A DNA stretch of 16,866 nt, from contig JAUUSJ010000089.1 in the NCBI GenBank assembly GCA_030841965.1, positions 1 through 16,866 of the forward strand, written 5' to 3'. Position numbers and translations under genes: made by a program. Every line of letters begins with the position of its first letter. Within the stretch, counting starts at the first letter, position 1. Shown here piece by piece: positions 14,597 to 16,866 of this stretch. The notes beneath the pieces were generated by a model, which made no database searches, was not told the origin of the DNA, and saw only the letters and a list, made by a program, of their open reading frames with translations. This DNA comes from Blautia sp. Lineage in GTDB: Bacteria > Bacillota > Clostridia > Lachnospirales > Lachnospiraceae.

Positions 14597-14631
14597 AAAA
14601 CCCATAGGACTTTTGTTCTATGGGTTTTTTT
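14597..14631 (+). terminator. Rho-independent terminator after ftsZ
   Basis: AACCCATAGGAC (14599-14610) pairs with GTTCTATGGGTT (14615-14626) across a 4-nt loop, with one G-T pair and a single mismatch tolerated. A T-run to 14631 follows. It isolates ftsZ from the spoIIG locus. Confidence 0.88.
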
Positions 14632-14741
14632 GTATTTAAGATAATAGTTTGATACCAAGGTTAAAAGGTCAAAAACATGAATAAGTAGCCATTTTTTGAA
14701 GCAAAATGAGCGAATTACGAAAGGCATAGTGGATGGATAAT

Positions 14742-14748
14742 TTCGACA
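14742..14748 (-). promoter_or_regulatory. Spo0A box
   Basis: TTCGACA is the exact reverse complement of the Spo0A consensus TGTCGAA, and its flanks (ATTTCGACAAAAA at 14740-14752) also fit. It lies about 90 bp upstream of the spoIIG -35. Confidence 0.5.
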
Positions 14749-14779
14749 AAAATGAAGAGAAGAAAAAAAAGAAGTACCG

Positions 14780-14836
14780 AATAGGGGAGAGGAATATCAA
14801 AATATTAAAAAAGATAACGAATTCCTCTCCCTTATT
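14780..14836 (+). other. 16-bp stem-loop between ftsZ and spoIIGA
   Basis: AATAGGGGAGAGGAAT (14780-14795) and ATTCCTCTCCCTTATT (14821-14836) pair over 16 positions with a single G-U, around a 25-nt AT-rich loop. There is no strong T-run, so it is a poor terminator. Its right end meets the -35 region of the spoIIG promoter. It may insulate the promoter or serve at DNA level. Confidence 0.55.
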
Positions 14837-14869
14837 TAGACAAAGAAAATAGCTTATTTCCTCTATACT
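14836..14869 (+). promoter_or_regulatory. spoIIG promoter with long spacer and Spo0A-like box
   Basis: TAGACA (14837-14842) and TATACT (14864-14869) are 21 bp apart. B. subtilis spoIIG also has an over-long spacer and needs Spo0A-P. The -35 lies within TTAGACA (14836-14842), one base from the Spo0A box TTCGACA. Initiation near 14876 leaves a leader of about 26 nt. Assignment by analogy. Confidence 0.5.
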
Positions 14870-14901
14870 AGCATACATAAGAGCCAAAAGAGGATAGGAA
14901 G

Positions 14902-15783
14902 ATGGAAAAGAGCGTCTATATAGATGTATTTTTTTTCACGAATTTTATTGCAGATTATATTTTAATTTATCTGACTGAAAAAATTTTACATTATAAAGGT
15001 TTGTTTAAAAGAAGAATTTGCGCAGCTTTTTTGGGAGCCTTTTTGACTAGTATTTTATACTGTATTTTTTTCTTTGAGGATTGGAAGGTTCGATTGCTTT
15101 CTAATATAGGAATTGGATTGTTGATGGTATATATCGCATTTCCGAAAAAGAAAATGATACAAAAAATAAAGATTTTATGTTTACTATGCGGAACTGCCAG
15201 TTTTATGGGAGGTCTATTTTTATGGATTTATTATGATACTCCGATAGGATATAGTATTTCTGTTTTTTACCCGACGAAAAAAATTTTTATACTTCTTTTT
15301 TTTGCAATGGTTCTTAGTATTCTCTTTTTTCGATTTATTCGGGGGATGCAAAAAGAGAATAAACTTATTTTAGATGTGACATTTTCATATCGAGGAAAAA
15401 ATGTTAGTACAAGGGGACTATTAGATACGGGAAATGAATTGGTGGATAACCTGACTGGAAAGCCAGTTTCTATTGTAGAGTACCCTATTTTTAGAGCAAT
15501 TTTGGAAGAAGAGTATAGAAGCGTGATAGAAGAGTTTCTGGAATACGAGACGATAAATCTAGAGCAAATTGCGGCGAAAAATCTATATGATATTAAGATG
15601 ATTTCTTATCATTCAATTGGGAGACAGGATGGGAGATTAGTGGGGATACAAATTGAACAACTCTCAACGGAAATAGAGGGGGAAGAACGAATCATAAAGA
15701 AGCCAGTACTAGCGTTTGTAAAAAATCCAATATCACGAAAACAGAACTATTTTGCAATCTTAAATCGGAGGGGACTTTTATGA
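14902..15783 (+). CDS. spoIIGA: Sporulation sigma-E processing peptidase SpoIIGA
   Basis: SpoIIGA is the aspartic-type membrane protease (peptidase family U4) that cuts the pro-sequence from sigma-E in the mother cell after polar septation. The 293-residue protein has about five N-terminal membrane segments (6-25, 38-57, 65-80, 91-110, 128-146) and a cytosolic C-terminal domain with the active-site motif GLLDTGNEL (172-180), where D175 is the expected catalytic residue. YHSIGRQDG (236-244) is another conserved stretch. AGAGGA at 14889-14894 supports ATG 14902. The stop overlaps the sigE start by 4 bp (ATGA), the usual pairing of protease and substrate. Identification is strong. Confidence 0.95.
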   Translation: MEKSVYIDVFFFTNFIADYILIYLTEKILHYKGLFKRRICAAFLGAFLTSILYCIFFFEDWKVRLLSNIGIGLLMVYIAFPKKKMIQKIKILCLLCGTASFMGGLFLWIYYDTPIGYSISVFYPTKKIFILLFFAMVLSILFFRFIRGMQKENKLILDVTFSYRGKNVSTRGLLDTGNELVDNLTGKPVSIVEYPIFRAILEEEYRSVIEEFLEYETINLEQIAAKNLYDIKMISYHSIGRQDGRLVGIQIEQLSTEIEGEERIIKKPVLAFVKNPISRKQNYFAILNRRGLL

Positions 15784-16520
15784 TATTAAATGTGGTTGGA
15801 ACAGAAAACATAAAGTTTAAAATGGTACATGGAGTGAGGGATGTTCTCTTTCATCGCAAGGGGGATATTCACTATATAGGAGGGACGGAGATATTACCTC
15901 CTCCTTTGGAGGCCGCGGAGGAGGCAAGGATTATTAGTCAGCTTGGTGGGAATAAGGATAAGGAAATGAAGACAATGCTGATTGAGAGAAATTTGAGGTT
16001 AGTTGTCTATATCGCAAAGAAGTTTGATAATACGGGAGTGGGAGTGGAGGACTTGATTTCGATAGGGACAATTGGGTTGATAAAGGCGATTAATACATTT
16101 AATCCAAATAAGAAGATAAAGTTAGCGACGTATGCATCTCGCTGTATTGAGAATGAGATTTTGATGTATTTGAGGAGAAATAGTAAGACGAAAATGGAGG
16201 TTTCGATAGACGAGCCGCTGAATGTGGATTGGGATGGAAATGAGCTGTTATTGTCGGATATTCTTGGGACAGAGGAGGATGTGGTTTATAAGGACTTGGA
16301 GGAAGAAGTGGATAAGAAATTGCTGAGTAAGGCGATGGAGGTGTTGACGGATAGAGAGAGGAAGATTGTGGAGTTGAGGTTTGGGATTAACCAGAAAGAT
16401 GGGGAGGAGAAGACACAAAAGGAAGTGGCGGATATGCTTGGGATTTCGCAGTCATACATATCGAGATTGGAGAAAAAGATTATGAAGAGGTTGAAAAAAG
16501 AGATGATAAAGATGGGATAG
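15780..16520 (+). CDS. sigE: RNA polymerase sporulation sigma-E factor (pro-SigE)
   Basis: Sigma-E drives early mother-cell gene expression in sporulation. The 246-residue pro-protein has an N-terminal pro-sequence (about 1-30), with processing expected just before or at HYIGGTEILPPPL (31-43), the block conserved at the B. subtilis cleavage site. Region 2 follows with LIERNLRLVVYIAKKF (67-82, approximate), ENEILMYLRR, and the DNA-contacting YIAKKFDNTG and GLIKAINTFNP. Region 4 carries the helix-turn-helix KEVADMLGISQSYISRLEKK near the C-terminus. GGAGGGG at 15767-15773 lies 6 nt before ATG 15780. The gene is coupled to spoIIGA by a 4-bp overlap. In many Clostridia sigG follows; here it does not within the window. 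Confidence 0.97.
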   Translation: MILNVVGTENIKFKMVHGVRDVLFHRKGDIHYIGGTEILPPPLEAAEEARIISQLGGNKDKEMKTMLIERNLRLVVYIAKKFDNTGVGVEDLISIGTIGLIKAINTFNPNKKIKLATYASRCIENEILMYLRRNSKTKMEVSIDEPLNVDWDGNELLLSDILGTEEDVVYKDLEEEVDKKLLSKAMEVLTDRERKIVELRFGINQKDGEEKTQKEVADMLGISQSYISRLEKKIMKRLKKEMIKMG

Positions 16521-16579
16521 AGGGGGAAGGGAAGATATTGCGTTGAAGGGGGAGGGTAGGAGTCAGTATGTTGAGGGGG

Positions 16580-16635
16580 AAAAGCCACTGCATTGAAGAG
16601 ATGAAGAAGAGATTCTTTGATGAGGTGGCTTTTTT
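16580..16635 (+). terminator. Rho-independent terminator after sigE
   Basis: AAAAGCCAC (16580-16588) pairs with GTGGCTTTT (16625-16633), with more T to 16635. The 36-nt loop holds its own AAGAA/TTCTT pairing. The loop is long for a terminator, but the T-run and position after sigE support it. The 60 bp before it are G-rich and show no gene. Confidence 0.6.
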
Positions 16636-16646
16636 GTGTAAAAGGG

Positions 16647-16754
16647 GGAAGGGAAGAGACGCTAAGAGAGCAAGCAGATATCGTCCGTATCCGACAATCA
16701 TGCTGCGGTCCAATCCACGGAAGGGAAGAGACGCTAAGAGAGCAAGCAGATATC
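16647..16754. repeat. 36-bp perfect direct repeat, two copies
   Basis: Copies at 16647-16682 and 16719-16754 are identical over 36 bp (they begin GGAAGGGAAGAGACGC and end AAGCAGATATC) and are separated by exactly 36 bp. GC content is clearly higher than in nearby genes. No cas gene is present and there are only two copies, so a dispersed intergenic repeat is more likely than a CRISPR array. Confidence 0.75.
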
Positions 16755-16782
16755 TCCTCCGTAAACACGTTCGTTCCCACGG

Positions 16783-16866
16783 TTTTTCGACATACGCTGA
16801 TTTTTGCCGCTTCCCGCAAACTCGCGCCTTCGGCGCTCAGACAGTGCTCCAGCGGCAAAGCTAAGT
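16783..16866. repeat. Palindromic repeat element with nested hairpin (partial)
   Basis: TTTGCCGCT (16803-16811) and AGCGGCAAA (16851-16859) are inverted arms. Between them lies a strong hairpin, GCGCC TTC GGCGC (16824-16836). TTTTTCGA (16783-16790) is expected to pair with TCGAAAAA beyond the right edge, as judged from the copy at 7-33. This looks like a REP-like or MITE-like intergenic element running off the window. Confidence 0.55.

Noticed and set aside
16513..16560. G-quadruplex after sigE
   Set aside because: Several G-runs exist, but one loop is about 16 nt and the area is simply purine-rich; too weak to call.
16568..16864. 98-codon + strand ORF and overlapping - strand ORFs at the window end
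   Set aside because: They run across the terminator, the 36-bp direct repeats and the palindromic element; no ribosome-binding site or recognisable protein.

Overview
The window looks like a chromosome segment from a low-GC, endospore-forming member of the Clostridia. Lachnospiraceae is my best guess, from gene order and protein style rather than any search. The evidence for a spore-former is a linked spoIIGA and pro-sigE pair at the end of a division and cell-wall (dcw) gene run. All convincing genes are on the + strand.

Region 1 (1-550) has no gene. It holds part of a dispersed repeat at the very edge, then five tandem copies of a 53-bp unit, each with a dyad-symmetric head. A 9-bp inverted repeat and a good sigma-A-type promoter follow.

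Region 2 (551-4352) is an agr-type cyclic-peptide quorum-sensing system. A LytTR response regulator and a GHKL sensor kinase overlap and end at a terminator. A separate promoter then reads a 49-residue AgrD-like pro-peptide, an AgrB-like processing protease with an unusually long C-terminus, and a VanZ-family membrane protein. The promoter before agrD carries two direct repeats 22 bp apart, as expected for a LytTR regulator.

Region 3 (4353-6490) is AT-rich accessory DNA: a lipoprotein of unknown function, a probable 5'-truncated gene, and two overlapping small membrane proteins. A sequence much like the agrD-promoter repeats sits before the small membrane proteins, so they may be a target of the regulator.

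Region 4 (6491-14558) is a dcw cluster: class B penicillin-binding protein, murD, ftsW/spoVE, murA, divIB/ftsQ and ftsZ. mraY and murG, usual neighbours in this cluster, are absent, and so is anything like ftsL or rsmH upstream. Composition changes from very AT-rich to moderate GC at about 6.4-6.5 kb.

Region 5 (14559-16520) is the spoIIG locus: a long hairpin, Spo0A-box-like sites, a promoter with an over-long spacer, then spoIIGA and sigE overlapping by 4 bp. SpoIIGA is the membrane protease expected to activate pro-SigE. Region 6 (16521-16866) has a terminator and repeats, including a 36-bp direct repeat and a palindromic element that also appears at the window start.

Together the window joins a self-contained peptide-signalling island to core division, peptidoglycan-precursor and early sporulation genes. 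A functional link between the two parts is not shown by the sequence.
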